DNA of 64,000 bases from Tubulanus polymorphus (lineage: Eukaryota > Nemertea > Palaeonemertea > Tubulaniformes > Tubulanidae): positions 7,745,175-7,809,174 of the forward strand of contig NC_134032.1 in the NCBI RefSeq assembly GCF_964204645.1. The letters are read 5' to 3'. The notes under the pieces were generated by a model. The model did no database searches, was not told the origin of the DNA, and saw only the letters and a program-made list of their open reading frames with translations. Shown piece by piece: positions 12,557 to 25,156 of this stretch (the first letter of the stretch is position 1; the number at the start of each line of letters is the position of its first letter). A program made the translations under genes and the position numbers.

Positions 12557-13222
12557 AGATATTTAAACTGAAAAATATAAATGTTCATACATAGATTTTA
12601 CGAATGGCTGCTAACGCAAGCACCCGAAGAAAGTAAAAGAAAATTAAAAGAGTTTTTTTAAAAAGTGAAAGTAAATGTTTCATTGTGAAATTTTGTGTCA
12701 ATAAAGAATTAATTGAATTGCCAGCAGGACTATGCCGCGCATGAATATCTATTTCAAGCCTGTACACGCACAACCAAGGTTGGTAAGCGCTGCTGAAATA
12801 ACAACAAGAGAACCACGGATCTTAATATCTTGGGCGCAGAATGTTATCTTTGTAATGTATAGGCGCCATCTGATTGATGCATCTGTAAGGTTTTCCTTGA
12901 ACACTTCATGGATGTGTAAAATCTGCTGATTTCATCGAAATCTAATCAGCAATCATCGCAGCAATACACGAGGTTTGGGCCTATTCGATTGTCTGCGCAT
13001 AATCTTCCGTGAAGTAGCATATCGATTGAATCTTCGGTTATTTGCATAATGAAATAGAGAGTTACATATGAACTTGACATGCAGCAACTGACACCGAGTA
13101 GCTCCCACACTGCGCGCGTAGTACACAATCCGGAGCACTCCTCCTGGGAAACATATTAGTCATGTGATTGCACAAAATGGTGGCAGTTCGGATGATTAGT
13201 TGATTAGTTCTGGTGGTTAAAG
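12557..13222. other. Intergenic
   Basis: No supported gene or repeat. Short open stretches on both strands show no family resemblance. Confidence 0.4.
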
Positions 13223-13457
13223 ATGTCAACTTTTTACCGTGATATTGAGGAGATTCACGCTCAGCTTGAACTATGTAGTGGTTTATGTTGTGCTGAAAAA
13301 TACAAGAGTGAGCGCTACCATTACCCACTTTGTCCATTGACAAAGTTCAAATCGAACAAGATTTCACATGTTCAAAGTCTTGTTTTGAGAAGTCACGCAT
13401 CTAGATTCCAAGAAGGCGTGTCGATGATAATGTTGACGATGGTATCCCTTCAGCCAG
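13223..13457 (+). other. Possible first exon of a zinc-finger-like gene
   Basis: ATG at 13223 opens a frame reading MSTFYRDIEEIHAQLEL. It continues through a Cys/His-containing segment (YHYPLCPLTKFKSNKISH) to a good donor, CCAG|GTAAAT, at 13457/13458. The downstream 35-bp minisatellite would then lie in an intron. The ORF after the minisatellite (14204-14689) has a related Cys/His segment, so both may be parts of one gene. However, the best acceptor (14336-14337) does not restore its frame. Confidence 0.3.
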
Positions 13458-13534
13458 GTAAATTTCTCCTAATATTGGGCCCTGTCTCTGTATTTCTCTG
13501 TCCCTACATTAGCCCTGTGTAGACCCCCGCGGCC

Positions 13535-14143
13535 CCAGCCAGTCTCTATGCTATAGGCCTATATAGGCCCTGTGTAGCTGGCACCCAAACCCTATATTAG
13601 CCCTGTGTAGCTGGCACCCAGTCCCTATAATATGCCCTGTGTAGCTGGCACCCAGTCCCTATCTTATGCCCTGTGTAACTGATACCTAGTCCCTATATTA
13701 GCCCTGTGTAGCTGGCACCCAATCCCTATATTAGCCCTGTGTAGATGGCACCCAGTCATTATTATGCCCTGTGTAGCTGGCACCTAGTCCCTATATTATG
13801 CCCTGTGAAACTGACACCTAGTCCCTATATAAGCCCTGTGTAGCTGGCACCCAGCCCTATATTAGGCCCTGTGTAACCGACACCCAGTCCCTGTATTAGG
13901 TCCTGTGTAGCTGACACCCAGTCCCTATATTAGGTCCTGTGTAACTGGCACCCAGTCCCTATATTAGGCCCTGTGTAATTGACACCCAGTCCCTGTATAT
14001 AGGTCCTGTGTAGCTGACACCCAGTCCCTATATTAGGTCCTGTGTAGCTGACACCCAGTCCCTATATTAGGTCCTATGTAACTGACACCCAGTCTCTGTA
14101 TTAGGTCCTATGTAACTGACACCCAGTCTCTGTATTAGGACTT
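13535..14143 (+). repeat. Minisatellite, unit about 33-36 bp, about 17 copies
   Basis: The unit is approximately cctatattaggccctgtgta followed by gctggcacccagtc. Copies drift steadily from tagctggcaccc in the left part to taactgacaccc in the right part, which suggests growth from both ends or local conversion. Confidence 0.9.
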
Positions 14144-14203
14144 TTGACATCAATATCAGGCACTCCTTTATCCTGACTCAATTAGCATTGCGTTATTCGC
14201 GGT

Positions 14204-14689
14204 ATGAAATGTAAGCGCAATGTTATTGGGAAAGAATATGGTAGTCGCCATAAACAACGCACCCAGTCATACTTTTCAGCAGAATGTATTTCTAGTTATA
14301 ACGACATGCTTTGGAGTTCATTTCCTTTCTTTGGTAGGTTCAGTATCAAATGTTTCAAAGATTGCGCAGCAAGAACACACTACCATTACTATTACTGCCC
14401 ATATCAATCATCTGAAAAAGCAAGGATATTGAAACATGTGAATACTGGTGACTGTGGGTCGAAAAAACCAAGATCTGTTCATTTAAAGCAAGTGAATGAT
14501 AGCAGTGATGTGCAGCCAGTTGGTTGTCCATTATGCGGTAAGAAGTTTAGCCGTCAGTGGGAAAAACAACACATTGCAACTTGCCGCATGCAACAATGCC
14601 CATCCAGTGAAGCAATATCAAAGTTATATCACCACAAATCTGTTGAAGTTGACACAAACAATGGTATATTCGCTGTTGATAGGGAATGA
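14204..14689 (+). CDS. Cys/His zinc-finger ORF, unassigned
   Basis: A 161-codon frame beginning at ATG 14204. Residues about 65-90 hold a Cys/His-rich segment (HYHYYYCPYQSSEKARILKH). Residues about 122-145 hold a clear zinc finger, CPLCGKKFSRQWEKQHIATC, with C-x2-C and a final H-x4-C pair. This C2HC spacing suits a DNA- or RNA-binding role, although no partner domain is visible. Upstream of about 14337 the sequence may be intron: a pyrimidine-rich acceptor, TTTCCTTTCTTTGGTAG, ends there. The true protein could therefore begin in an upstream exon such as 13223-13457. It may be a host gene or a transposon gene. Confidence 0.4.
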   Translation: MKCKRNVIGKEYGSRHKQRTQSYFSAECISSYNDMLWSSFPFFGRFSIKCFKDCAARTHYHYYYCPYQSSEKARILKHVNTGDCGSKKPRSVHLKQVNDSSDVQPVGCPLCGKKFSRQWEKQHIATCRMQQCPSSEAISKLYHHKSVEVDTNNGIFAVDRE

Positions 14690-15297
14690 TATACAAAAAC
14701 TTGTTCTCCCTGTACCGATATATGGTTAAATATATTCAAATATCTTATTATTGTGTCTCCTTATCTACCAGGACACTCTCAATCATTACGCTTTGGTTGC
14801 ACTTGTTTTCTGTCTTTCACTGGATTCAATGTTACATGTACGTAAGTATATATGTATTATATGTCAAATGTATTATGTATTCTTCATGGTGTAATTTCAC
14901 TAAGGTTTGAAATCCATGTGCTTTGAAAAAAGACACTGCAGGTCACCTGGAAATATTTCGTAACATGCATAGAGACCATCAGCACTCGCCCATACTCAAT
15001 TATTAGGTACACGCACTCCAATTTTCCTATACAGAACCAAGCACCGGGTAATATTTGTCAAGTGTTCATGTGTTAAGCAGCACCCATCAGAGGCAAGTCA
15101 ACTCCTGATATTTTGACTTTATTTGTAATGTTGACATTTTGCAATATTGTCTAAAAAAATTGTACCCTGCATATAGCGTTTGGGCGGTGGTTGATCGGAG
15201 TTGACAGCATTTTGATAGTGAGTGGATATTAATTCATAAAAATTGTCTATAAAGAATTTATTGAAACAGTCTTTGGATCGGCTGCAAACACCTATCG
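14690..15297. other. Intergenic
   Basis: Nothing recognisable on either strand. Confidence 0.4.
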
Positions 15298-15417
15298 ACG
15301 GAAGCAATGAGGGGCCACTAGTTCTCACGTGTGTCGATCGACTTGACGCGATATGTCGACATTATGGCGACTTGTTGAGTTGGAACACGACAACTAGAGG
15401 CCCCTTATCGCTTCCGT
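15298..15417. repeat. Palindromic MITE-like hairpin, 120 bp
   Basis: The left arm, acggaagcaatgaggggcca, is mirrored by the right arm, ccccttatcgcttccgt, with a few mismatches. Arms are about 33 bp around a loop of about 50 bp. No transposase or clear target duplication is visible. Confidence 0.55.
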
Positions 15418-16012
15418 ACCACCTTGTGAATTTTATTCATTTCACCGTTTTATGGGCAATATTTTTTAGTTTTTAATTTTTTGGTGTACGTGGACCAGGT
15501 GACCAACTGATTAGTTGCGTATTCAGAATCTCTCTTGATTGTTGGTTGTGTAATTTCCGTTGTTGTTACCGTGTAGCCTATTTGCTTCGTGACTAAATTC
15601 TTAGGTAACAAATAAAGATCCTTTATATAGAAATATATTTGAGCATTTTTGTTTCATTTTCTGTTATGCATTATTCTTTCTTACAAAACTTTCAAAACAA
15701 ATTTTTGCCTACATGCATGAAGTGTGAATCATCCCATATGAAACCTTTTCTTTTTAGTTCAAACATCTTTTTAATCTGGTCCTACTAAAAAAATTCAAGA
15801 TCAAACATAATATTATTCCGATTTAAGTATAGAGAAATTCTGATTAATATCAAACTCAATGTTCTTTAGAGAGGGTTGCATGTAACACCGAAGACTAATT
15901 AGTGTGACTTAAACATTCATTACAATTAATTCCAAAAAAGAAAGATTAAACTTAACACCATTTAGATTTAAAAGTATAACTGAAGAACTATCTGGTAGTT
16001 TTAGACTATCCC
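15418..16012. other. Intergenic
   Basis: AT-rich, no gene or repeat recognised. Confidence 0.4.
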
Positions 16013-16308
16013 TTAACCCTTTCAGTGCTGGCTAATTAATACCCTTTAGTGCTGAAGATAATTTGAAAATTCTGAAAAATTCCACCCTAGTATGTTGAAT
16101 AACGGGAATAGCACTATAGTGCGTCTACACCCTGGCGCGGTATATCGTTAGTTACTAATATTTCACTATGTTTGACAGGTGCTGCCATCTTTCAAGAGAG
16201 ATAATTAGTAATTACTAATTAAATCAATACACCACAGTGCGGTGTACTAGCAAAATCCATCACTGATTCGTACACTGCATTGCGGTGTAGACGCACTGAA
16301 AGGGTTAA
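16013..16308. mobile_element. piggyBac-type MITE with TTAA target sites
   Basis: A 288-bp element (16017-16304) begins CCCTTTCAGTGC and ends GCACTGAAAGGG, flanked on both sides by TTAA. TTAA duplication and CCC(T)n termini are hallmarks of piggyBac-family transposition. The inside is non-coding and partly palindromic around the phrase accacagtgcggtgta, so it would have depended on a transposase supplied elsewhere. A broken piggyBac transposase lies at 26998-27480, but I cannot show that the two belong together. Confidence 0.75.
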
Positions 16309-18084
16309 TCCGAACTTCAAAATAGGAAATTAAAATGATACTCGATTCAAATTTTTCTGACTATCGTCACGGATGCACTTCATGCTTTGATTTTCCAGGC
16401 TGCAAAACGATTTTCATTTTGATTTTTGGATTGTTTGGAAATCTTTTAGATAATCCACCTATTAAAATCGAACAGGTTTAAAGAATCATTTCATAAACAT
16501 GAGCCACTGATCACACCCGAAATTTATGTATGTATCTGAAAGTACCGATTGTGTTTGGTAGTAACATATTCTGGGATTTGAACCTAGTAGCAATAATTTG
16601 CCTAAAACTATGCTATTGAAGCCACCTTTGGCAAGAGAGGTACTACTTGGTGTCAGTTACCACACAGTGTGGCAGCTACTCGGTGTCAGTTGCTACATGG
16701 TGAGTGGATACTGTTGGAAATAGATATGGGGAGACGGAATCGATACTACGGCTATCAAATTAAAAATAAACATATAAGACTCTCCCATGGCTGGGAAATA
16801 AGAAACTAGAACCGAGCAGATTAATAGATGAGAAGATTAAAAGACCGGTTTGTCTGCATCAATCGAATATGGCCTTACATTGATTCATTTTTTATGAAAC
16901 AAAATGCTCCTTGAAATTTCTTTAAAAATCGCCATAAATTCGTCGATTTCTCTTAAATGAACGCGATATTCAAAATTCCATTTCCAACAGATTTTAGCCG
17001 CATGACAAGGTACATGTTGCACATAAACATAGTAGATTGCATGACTTTGGGTCAAAGTTATAACCTCATTTGTTAGCAAAAATTCGATTTTTGGACCCAT
17101 TACAACATCTAGATAAAAACGATTAAACAAAATCATAAAACAATGAAAACGACAACCGTTATAGCCATTATACCAAAGGAACCTAGATTTTGTTACTGCA
17201 TTAAATGTGTGTAAATATCAGGCCCAAGAAAGGTTCTAACGAAAGTAATCGACGCCTAAGCAAGTTATCAAACTGTGTGATAGCAATATAGGCTTGCAAG
17301 CATGCAAGCCCATGAAAAAACACAGAAATACTGTCGCCATAACTAGAATAGCTATAATATTTTGTAAAATTACGTCAGTCGATCTTATAATTGTCAAAAC
17401 TTTATAGATATAAAGCAAAATAAAACAGAAAATAGCAATATCATAGTAAAGGAAGTGTTGATTCAAATTGTATGGATATACGGACAGAACATTTTCCACG
17501 ATGGGTTAGAAACTGTGGACCTTTATAGGCCTCATCAGCATTCATCAAGATCATCAGGCATCACATGTACAACATTTTGCTGAGAGGGCTATCACAGTGC
17601 GGAATTTATTTCAAGCCACCCCTGCAATGGTAGTTGTTGGCGCAGATTGTAGTTGTGGAATGAAGAGTAGCAAATCTTTAACATGCATGACGAAACGAAA
17701 ATCCATCAAACAGTGAAAACTATGCCGATGCTGAAAAACATGATAACATCATCTCTTCATCAGATAATCGCATCGACTTTTGTAAATAATACCCCATTAC
17801 ACTATCCGCTAGAAGGAACCTTAGCCCCAGCAGCAGTTTCATACGTTTAATAATTTTTAGTCCCACAATCAGTGGATTCCAGATCAAGGAGCCTGAAAAA
17901 TGATCCAGTCCACTGATCTGGCTAATTTTGATTACAAATACCTCAGCCAGGTTTCAGATATTCAAGGTGGGGAGGAGGAAAGAGCAATGTATATGCAAGT
18001 AAAATAATAATAATTTGACAATATCCATGAGTACCGATGTGCAATGAGAACCAATGATGATGCTTCAGTCTTTGGCTATTGTAA
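16309..18084. other. Intergenic
   Basis: No supported gene. A tRNA B-box-like string (ctgggatttgaacctag) occurs near 16570. Short open frames at 16885-17499 on the minus strand are AT-driven and hydrophobic without family resemblance. Confidence 0.4.
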
Positions 18085-20322
18085 GTAATTTTGAATGATC
18101 TGCCACCTAATTTATGCAAGAAAAGTCACATAGCAGCTTGGGTGGGGTTTGTTTGTTCACACACACAACTAGTTTACACAACTCCAGATAAAGTTAGTGC
18201 ATAGGCTACACTCAGAGAGTAAGAGATAGACGAAGAAGAAATCTTATGCATGATGATAATCATTGCAGCAGCAATCAAAAAGAAAAAAGATTACAAAAAA
18301 GAAAAATAAACATCAATGGGAGCGACCATGGATATCACGCCGTGTGTCAGATGGTATATATCACCGCTTGATTCCAGAAATTTTGGAAGAGGATCCACTC
18401 TCATATAAAAACTATCTGAGAATCACAAATTTGCAAGTTTGATGAGATCTTATCGAAGATTTCTCCCCTCATTGAAAAAAAGATACTCATATGAGAAGAG
18501 CAATTCCCGCAGACGAAAGGCTTGCTGTAACATTGCATTTTCTAGCAACAGGTAAGATATTGGATATCAGTTATTGCATGGAACTTCCACTAAAATTTAC
18601 CTACAACTATTGATTTTCTACATTAACAGCGTATCATTTTCATTTCAAGGTGAATCCTTGCAGTACAGTTTTCGAATCCCCAAAAACACACTGTCTACTA
18701 TCATTCAAATCTGATTGATTCTTAATTTTGTGAGCTCTTTCATTAGCTCATTTTCTATTTTTGATAATTGCAAAGCTAAGTCCTTTGCAGTTAATATCGT
18801 CTTCCGTTTCAATTTTTCCGTTTTAATTTTGATTGATCTGCCACCTAATTTATGCAAGAAAAGTCAAATAGCAGCTTGGTTGGGGTTTGTTTGTTCACAT
18901 TGTTCACACATACAACTAGTTTACACAACTCCAGATAAAGTTGTGGTCAGTGCATAGGCTACACTCAGAGAGTACGAGATGGACGAAGAAGAAATCTTAT
19001 GCATGATGATAATCATTGCAGCAGCAATCAAAAAGAAAAAAAAATTACAAAAAAGAAAAATAAACATCAATGGGAGCGACCATGGATATCAGGCGTGTGT
19101 CAGATGGTATATATCACCGCTTGATTCCAGAAATTTTGGAAGAGGATCCACTCTCATATAAAAACTATCTGAGAATCAAAAATTTGCAGTTTGATGAGAT
19201 CTTATCGAAGATTTCTCCCCTCATTGAAAAAAAGATACTCATATGAGAAGAGCAATTCCTGCAGACGAAAGGCTTGCTGTAACATTGCATTTTCTAGCAA
19301 CAGGTAAGATATTGGATATCAGTTATTGCATGGAACTTCCACTAAAATTTACCTACAACTATTGATTTTCTACTAACAGCTTATCATTTTCATTTCAAGG
19401 TGAATCCTTGCAGTACAGTTTTCGAATCCCCAAAAACACACTGTCTACTATCATTCAAATCTGATTGATTCTTAATTTTGTGAGCTCTTTCATTAGCTCA
19501 TTTTCTATTTTTGATAATTGCAAAGCTAAGTCCTTTGCAGTTAATATCGTCTTCCGTTTCAATTTTTCCATTTTAATTTTGATTGATCGGCCACCTAATT
19601 TATGCAAGAAAAGTCACATAGCAGCTTAGTTGGGGTTTGTTTGTTCACACACACACACACACACACAACTAGTTTACACAACTCCAGATAAAGTTAGTGC
19701 ATAGGCTACACTCAGTGAGTAAGAGATGGACGAAGAAGAAATCTTATGCATGATGATAATCATTGCAGCAGCAATCAAAAAGAAAAACAAATTACAAAAA
19801 AGAAAAATAAACATCAATGGGAGCGACCATGGATATCACGCCGTGTGTCAGATGGTATATATCACCGCTTGATTCCAGAAATTTTGGAAGAGGATCCACT
19901 CTCATATAAAAACTATCTGAGAATCACAAATTTGCAGTTTGATGAGATCTAATCAAAGATTTCTCCCCTCATTGAAAAAAGATACTCATATGAGAAGAGC
20001 AATTCCTGCAGACGAAAGGCTTGCTGTAACATTGCATTTTCTAGCAACAGGTAAGATTTTGGATATCAGATATTGCATGGAACTTCCACTAAAATTTACC
20101 TACAACTATTGATTTTCTACATTAACAGCTTATTATTTTCATTTCAAGGTGAATCCTTGCAGTACAGTTTTCGAATCCCCAAAAACACACTGTCTACTAT
20201 CATTCAAATCTGATTGATTCTTAATTTTGCGAGCTTTTTCATTCGCTCATTTTCTATTTTTGATAATTGCAAAGCTAAGTCCTTTGCTGTTAATATCGTC
20301 TTCCGTTTCAATTTTTTTCAGG
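18085..20322 (+). repeat. Tandem triplication of Harbinger 5' exons, period about 750 bp
   Basis: Three head-to-tail copies (about 18085-18838, 18839-19590, 19591-20322) are nearly identical. Equivalent start-codon positions are 18226, 18979 and 19726. Copy 1 has ATA where copies 2 and 3 have ATG. Copy 3 has an expanded (AC)n run at 19648-19668. High identity implies a recent duplication. The unit contains the N-terminal exons of the transposase described in the overlapping entry. Confidence 0.9.
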
Positions 20323-21890
20323 TTCATTTTTTCTCTCTCTGACTTCCTTCAAAGTCACGATTGCCTGCCTCATCACATTGTCCTCTGGTTTCGATAGTTT
20401 GTTTTTTGGCAGTAGAACATTTTTGAGTTTTCTTTTTTTTCCGTTTCAATGTGTCTAGTTGAAGTAGGTGGGGTTGGCGACATTGACACCCTGCTAAACT
20501 GCGACTCATTCACATATTGATCATCATCTTCACTCTCAACCTCATCGCATTCCTCATTCTCTTGTGTGTCCTGAGTTGTCAAATTCAATTCTAACTCTTG
20601 ACTTATAGACTGATTCTACGAAACAATAAATAACATCATTATTACTTAAATGAAATGCGATGTTAATTTCTTATCTTGTTCAAAATACAAGTGAAGATGG
20701 CAGATAATCGCTGATAAATTTGAAACAATATGGAATTTTCCGAACTGTATTGGTAGCCTCGATGGAAAACATATCAGAATACGACTTCCAAAGAAATCTG
20801 GCTCTTTGTATTATAATAACAAAGGTTTGAAAAGCATTGTGCTTCTTGGCTTGGTCGATCCAAATTACAAGTTTATATATGTTGACGATGGAAGTTCGGG
20901 CAGAGCTAGTGATGGAGGCATCTTCAGAAATTCTTCTCTCTGCGATGCAATAAAGAAGAAGAAAGAAATTCTAAAAATGGGCTTGCTGACATGGCTGTAC
21001 TGAAAGCTTGCTTGGTGGTTTTGTATTTCTGTAGAATTAATCGATCTTTGAACTGATTACTTGTTAAAGAGCTAAGAGATCGGTGTTGTCTTACATCATT
21101 ACATAAAATGTTACACACGGGGACTGGGAATCGGAATGGTTTTATTGTAGACGCGGATCAAGTTAGTGCAAGCTTTTAGATAGTTGTTATTTGGATATCG
21201 TAGTGTCTTAACAGAATCGATCATCATGTTGATGTTTGCTAGATTACTTATCGGATTGTGTAGAAATGATTTTGCATAAATAAATTTACAGCTGAAAGAA
21301 AAAACGTGACTAACTCGAGTGACTTCAGGTGAAGATAAGCGAAATGCGAAAATAGATGAGCCACGATTTTTCTTTTTAAAATAATAAAGACATTAAGCAA
21401 GATTAAGTTACATTTCCTTCAAATGACAATGCACTACGATCATCGATAAAGTTTATTGCCACCATAGGCTACAGCCCCCTGGCTCTTTGAAGAGGCAGGG
21501 AACCAGTCTTCAATTCAATTCAGAATTTATTTTGCAGAAAAGCGGTTTTTAAGTTTCATGGGCCTGAATTTTCCTAGAGGAAACGCAATGAGTCCAGGAA
21601 CAAGGACAAGTCTCATGACAATTGTTGCAGATGACGCATTTCCTCTTAAGAATTCTATCAAGAAGCCCTATCCTGGATGTAGCTCAACAAGAAATAGACG
21701 AATTTACAACTACCGTCTTTCCCGTGCACGAAGAGTAGTGGAGAATGTATTTGGGATATTGGCCAATCGTTTCATGATTTTTCATACAGCAATATCTTTG
21801 TCACTGGACAAAAATGAGCTTGTAACACTCGCAACAGTTGTGTTACATAATTATCTAATTGGGGAGAATGTTGATGCAACATTTGACTGA
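18226..21890 (+). pseudogene. PIF/Harbinger transposase, rearranged
   Basis: The gene can be traced in pieces. Each tandem unit encodes an N-terminal part (KHQWERPWISRRVSDGIYHR, then a segment ending RLAVTLHFLATG). That is followed by a donor (CAG|GTAAGA) and a short exon starting GESLQYSFRIPKNTLSTII. The catalytic core resumes at about 20698-20960, with the first Asp in IGSLDGKHIRI and the second in DGSSGRASDGGIF. After an intron-like 0.6 kb, the last exon (21558-21890) holds IVADDAFPL and the Glu of RRVVENVFGILANRF, ending NYLIGENVDATFD. Family knowledge: this is the DDE nuclease of PIF/Harbinger, which needs a Myb-like partner. The exon triplication, stops and an inverted insert at 20323-20640 mean it cannot encode a full protein as it stands. 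Confidence 0.85.
20325..20630 (-). pseudogene. Fragment of Harbinger Myb/MADF-like partner
   Basis: The minus strand encodes an acidic stretch (QENEECDEVESEDDDQYVNE), a Pro/Ser/Thr linker and a basic, helical tail. That layout is typical of the C-terminal half of the Myb/MADF-type DNA-binding protein of Harbinger elements. It sits inverted between the tandem exons and the catalytic core of the transposase. The DNA-binding domain is not present here, so the call is by layout and context. Confidence 0.4.
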
Positions 21891-22270
21891 GAAGACCCAG
21901 TTACTTGGAACTTGGAGTCAGGCATTCAGATGAGCCAGATTGAGCGGCAAAATACTAATATGAGTTCAAACAGCGCTCAAGCTGTCCTGTGTAAATATTT
22001 CTTGAGTGATAATGGCCAGGTTTCATGGCAGTGGAATATTGAATGATTAAATGAACTCACCAGATTAGATATCGTCTTCTGCTTCTGGGCAAACGGCTCC
22101 AAGAAGAATAACATTTCAAAGTAGGCCCACTTGGACTTTGCACCAGCCCCCGACTTAACATTTATTTTTTGGAACTCCCTGTTGAAGTATGTTCGAAGAT
22201 TCCAAAACTTCTTTTGGCTTCCTCAGCATTAAAGAAAAAGATGGATTGAATGAATAGAACTCTGATGATT
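21891..22270. other. 3' flank of the Harbinger relic
   Basis: No gene recognised; probably transposon 3' sequence. Confidence 0.35.
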
Positions 22271-22284
22271 TGACATCTTCACCC

Positions 22285-22335
22285 GTCAAGGGATTCGAAC
22301 CCACTACGCTAAAGCTGTTTCTCGAATCCCTTGAC
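22285..22335. repeat. 14-bp perfect inverted repeat overlapping a tRNA-like B box
   Basis: GTCAAGGGATTCGA (22285-22298) is exactly mirrored by TCGAATCCCTTGAC (22322-22335). The left arm extends into the minus-strand string GGTTCGAATCCC, which fits the pol III B box. It is probably a tRNA-derived SINE relic; no complete cloverleaf can be drawn. Confidence 0.5.
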
Positions 22336-22340
22336 CTCAC

Positions 22341-25155
22341 GAGTCGTTGGACCCAGTCATACCAATCACAGCGCTTGTAACAAACGACATTGGGCTTCTG
22401 TTGGTTTTCCCGTTAAATGGACCAATCAGCGAACGTTTTACCGAACAAGGAAGTATTTTGCAAATCGAGGTATGACGTCATGTGCAACAGCGACCAGTAA
22501 TGAAATCACGCTTCGTAAGCCAGGGGGCTGGTGGAAGCGAGTTCGGGAGTGATACCGGACCCCTGGCAAGCGAGGTTGATGATTTGTAATGAGCAGTGAT
22601 AATTGAAATTTTTTTTGTAGAAGATACGACGATGAATGTAAAATAATAAATAAGCCTACTAATAATATTTAACTTGAATTTGAATTTGTTATTATTGCGC
22701 TCATAAACCGTAGCATTGTTTGATAATTACCTGTCCAATTTGACTCAGCGGCTGTTTCAGTTGGTGCCTTCCATTTTAGACCTCTATTTCAATATTCCAG
22801 GGACTCCACTCACCACAAACATTCAGGTTTTTCATAAAGATGAATCAAAATCTCTATTTTATCACTGTTCTCTATGGAGGTAGCCTTGTTGAAATATATT
22901 GCCCTCTCTTACCAGAAAGGAAAACTACTAAAAGTACGCGAATTTACTGCACGTTGATTGGCTAGATTTCATAGACTGGGACTAAAGTCCAAAGTGGGCT
23001 AACAAGAGCCCCATGGGGCTTGAAGTGGCAGCTTCAATTCCAATCAATCAATTCCATATTTCAAATATGCTAGAAGAGCGTATCTAGAAATGGATCCACG
23101 GATGCATGGACATTGAAAAGGGCAAGTTATGTATCCACGCAGACAAAACAAGAGTTTAAAAACATGAAATTTCAGTGCAATTTTATACAATTGCTAGGTA
23201 CTGAGACGTCTTATTAGTTGCTGGTGGAAAAAGTGCTCTGAAAAATATTGCCGTCGTATTGTTCAAAAAGGCATAGGAAAATATATTGTGCGTGTTGTGT
23301 TCGCGTCTGAATCTGCCACCAAGGTCTTTATTAGATCATTTCCATGACTTTTTGTGCAGAAACTTCGTTCGGAAAGAAAGGAATTACCTTAAAAAGTGAT
23401 GGAAACACATCATGTTCAGGGGCATCAATATTCAAGAAAGTAACTTTAATCATGTTAATAGTTGAACCAAGTAAACTTTTGCATGACTCACGAATATAAA
23501 AGTAGTAGTGGGTTTTCCCCAATGACTCAATGACTCAAATAGACATACTCCGTACAGCATAAACCGCTGATGCGGAATGATTTCATTTAGGCCTATGTAT
23601 AACATACATTGTGTATAGAATTAAAACGAAGTTTGTTAGACAATTTATAGTTATACATGGAAAAATTGTCAAGAGTCATTGACTCTTTTTAGATTTCAAC
23701 ATATTTTGTTTATTTAGCCAATCAGCGCGTATTAAAAAATATTTAGCCCGGGTGCGCTTGGTGGCGGAGGCTTTCTCTAACACACTTCACAGAGGTTCAT
23801 ATGCAGAGAAATAGGCCGCCAAAAATATTTCCTCAATCAACAATTTTTTTCACTTTCACATGTGGAACCTGGGCAATTTTACCTTCAATCATCAGGGTCT
23901 AGCCAACCAATGTTTGCTTCTGATGTGTCTGTTAGATGCGTGTTCTTTGATCACAGGTGCGTAGACATGTATCACATTTACATTTACACGTTTGACATGT
24001 ACATGTTACAATTTAAAAACCACCATGTTACATGATAAAAATCACTCACAGTGAAGACTGCAATTTTTGCTATTTTGAGAATTGCATAAACGCGGCTCAT
24101 TAATCGGGCTTATCGAATTGAGGCAAACTTTTGTCGGAAGATCTAAAGGAACGCTAGATAAAGATGATAATGCGTGTTTGAAATTAAATATCTCTCAGCT
24201 GTTTTAACAGCAGCTTAGCGAAATTTCGCTGATAGCATTTTATCTTAGTGCAAAGCCATGCTGTCAGCAGCAGAGCTACCGCTAATGAAAAATAGTGAAC
24301 ATTTTCATGCGGACTCAGCGATCAACGTGGGCGGGTGACGGTACTGATACCTTAAGTCCATATGTCTAACCTTTATGACACATTTATTCTAACCAAAAAT
24401 ATGATCTATTGACGAAACGTTAATTTTTGGCACTTACTTTCAACAGTTTCCGTCCGGTAGTCATCAGAATCGAAATGTGCCTCACAAACAGTTGTCCATG
24501 GTTTCGAACTCTACCAATGTTCACCGCGTTTGACGGCCTGTATCCATTTGCTTTTTAATGATTTATCGGCTGGAAAGCAATGGCCTCCTTTCCCAATGCA
24601 TTTTGGAACACAAAAGTGACCGGGTATTGAAGAAATTTCCCAATAAAAGCTTATTGTCAACGGGCATTCAAGTTAATTCAAGCAAAAAACAATAACACTT
24701 CCTGCTTCTCGAGTCTTATACAACGCATGTGCCACCTCACGACTGCGGTGTTGTGCCAGTTCCCCATTTTGATTTAGTTTCAAAATAGTTATGCCAAGGT
24801 GATCAAACTTAACATTATTATGATAATAAAATCAACACACAATTATACTTATCATAGAAATATTAGCATAATCATGACAAAATAAAAACAAATATGGTTA
24901 TTACATAATCATTTAAAAATGATTAAATACAGTCATTTTTTTTCAATGCAGTAATGATTAGAGGTGAATAAATTGATCAATCCACAAGATAGTTATCAAT
25001 AAAAGATTTGAATGTAGCTAATGAATCAATAATATATAATTCATGTTTATTAAGAACAATATAAAATGATATTCGTGGCAGATCATACACAATTATTTGG
25101 TGTATACCCAACCAAAACTATAGCTCATGAAATGCAAGGCCTCTATATCAATTCT
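22341..25155. other. Intergenic
   Basis: No gene supported. Near 22975-23030 are two dispersed motifs seen elsewhere in the window: gggactaaagtcc-aagtgggctaa (again at 26945 and 27965) and aacaagagccccatggggctt (variant at 3130). Confidence 0.4.
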
Positions 25156-25156
25156 T

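Noticed and set aside
13540-14143. CRISPR-like repeated array
   Set aside because: Units are contiguous without unique spacers in a eukaryotic context, so this is a minisatellite.
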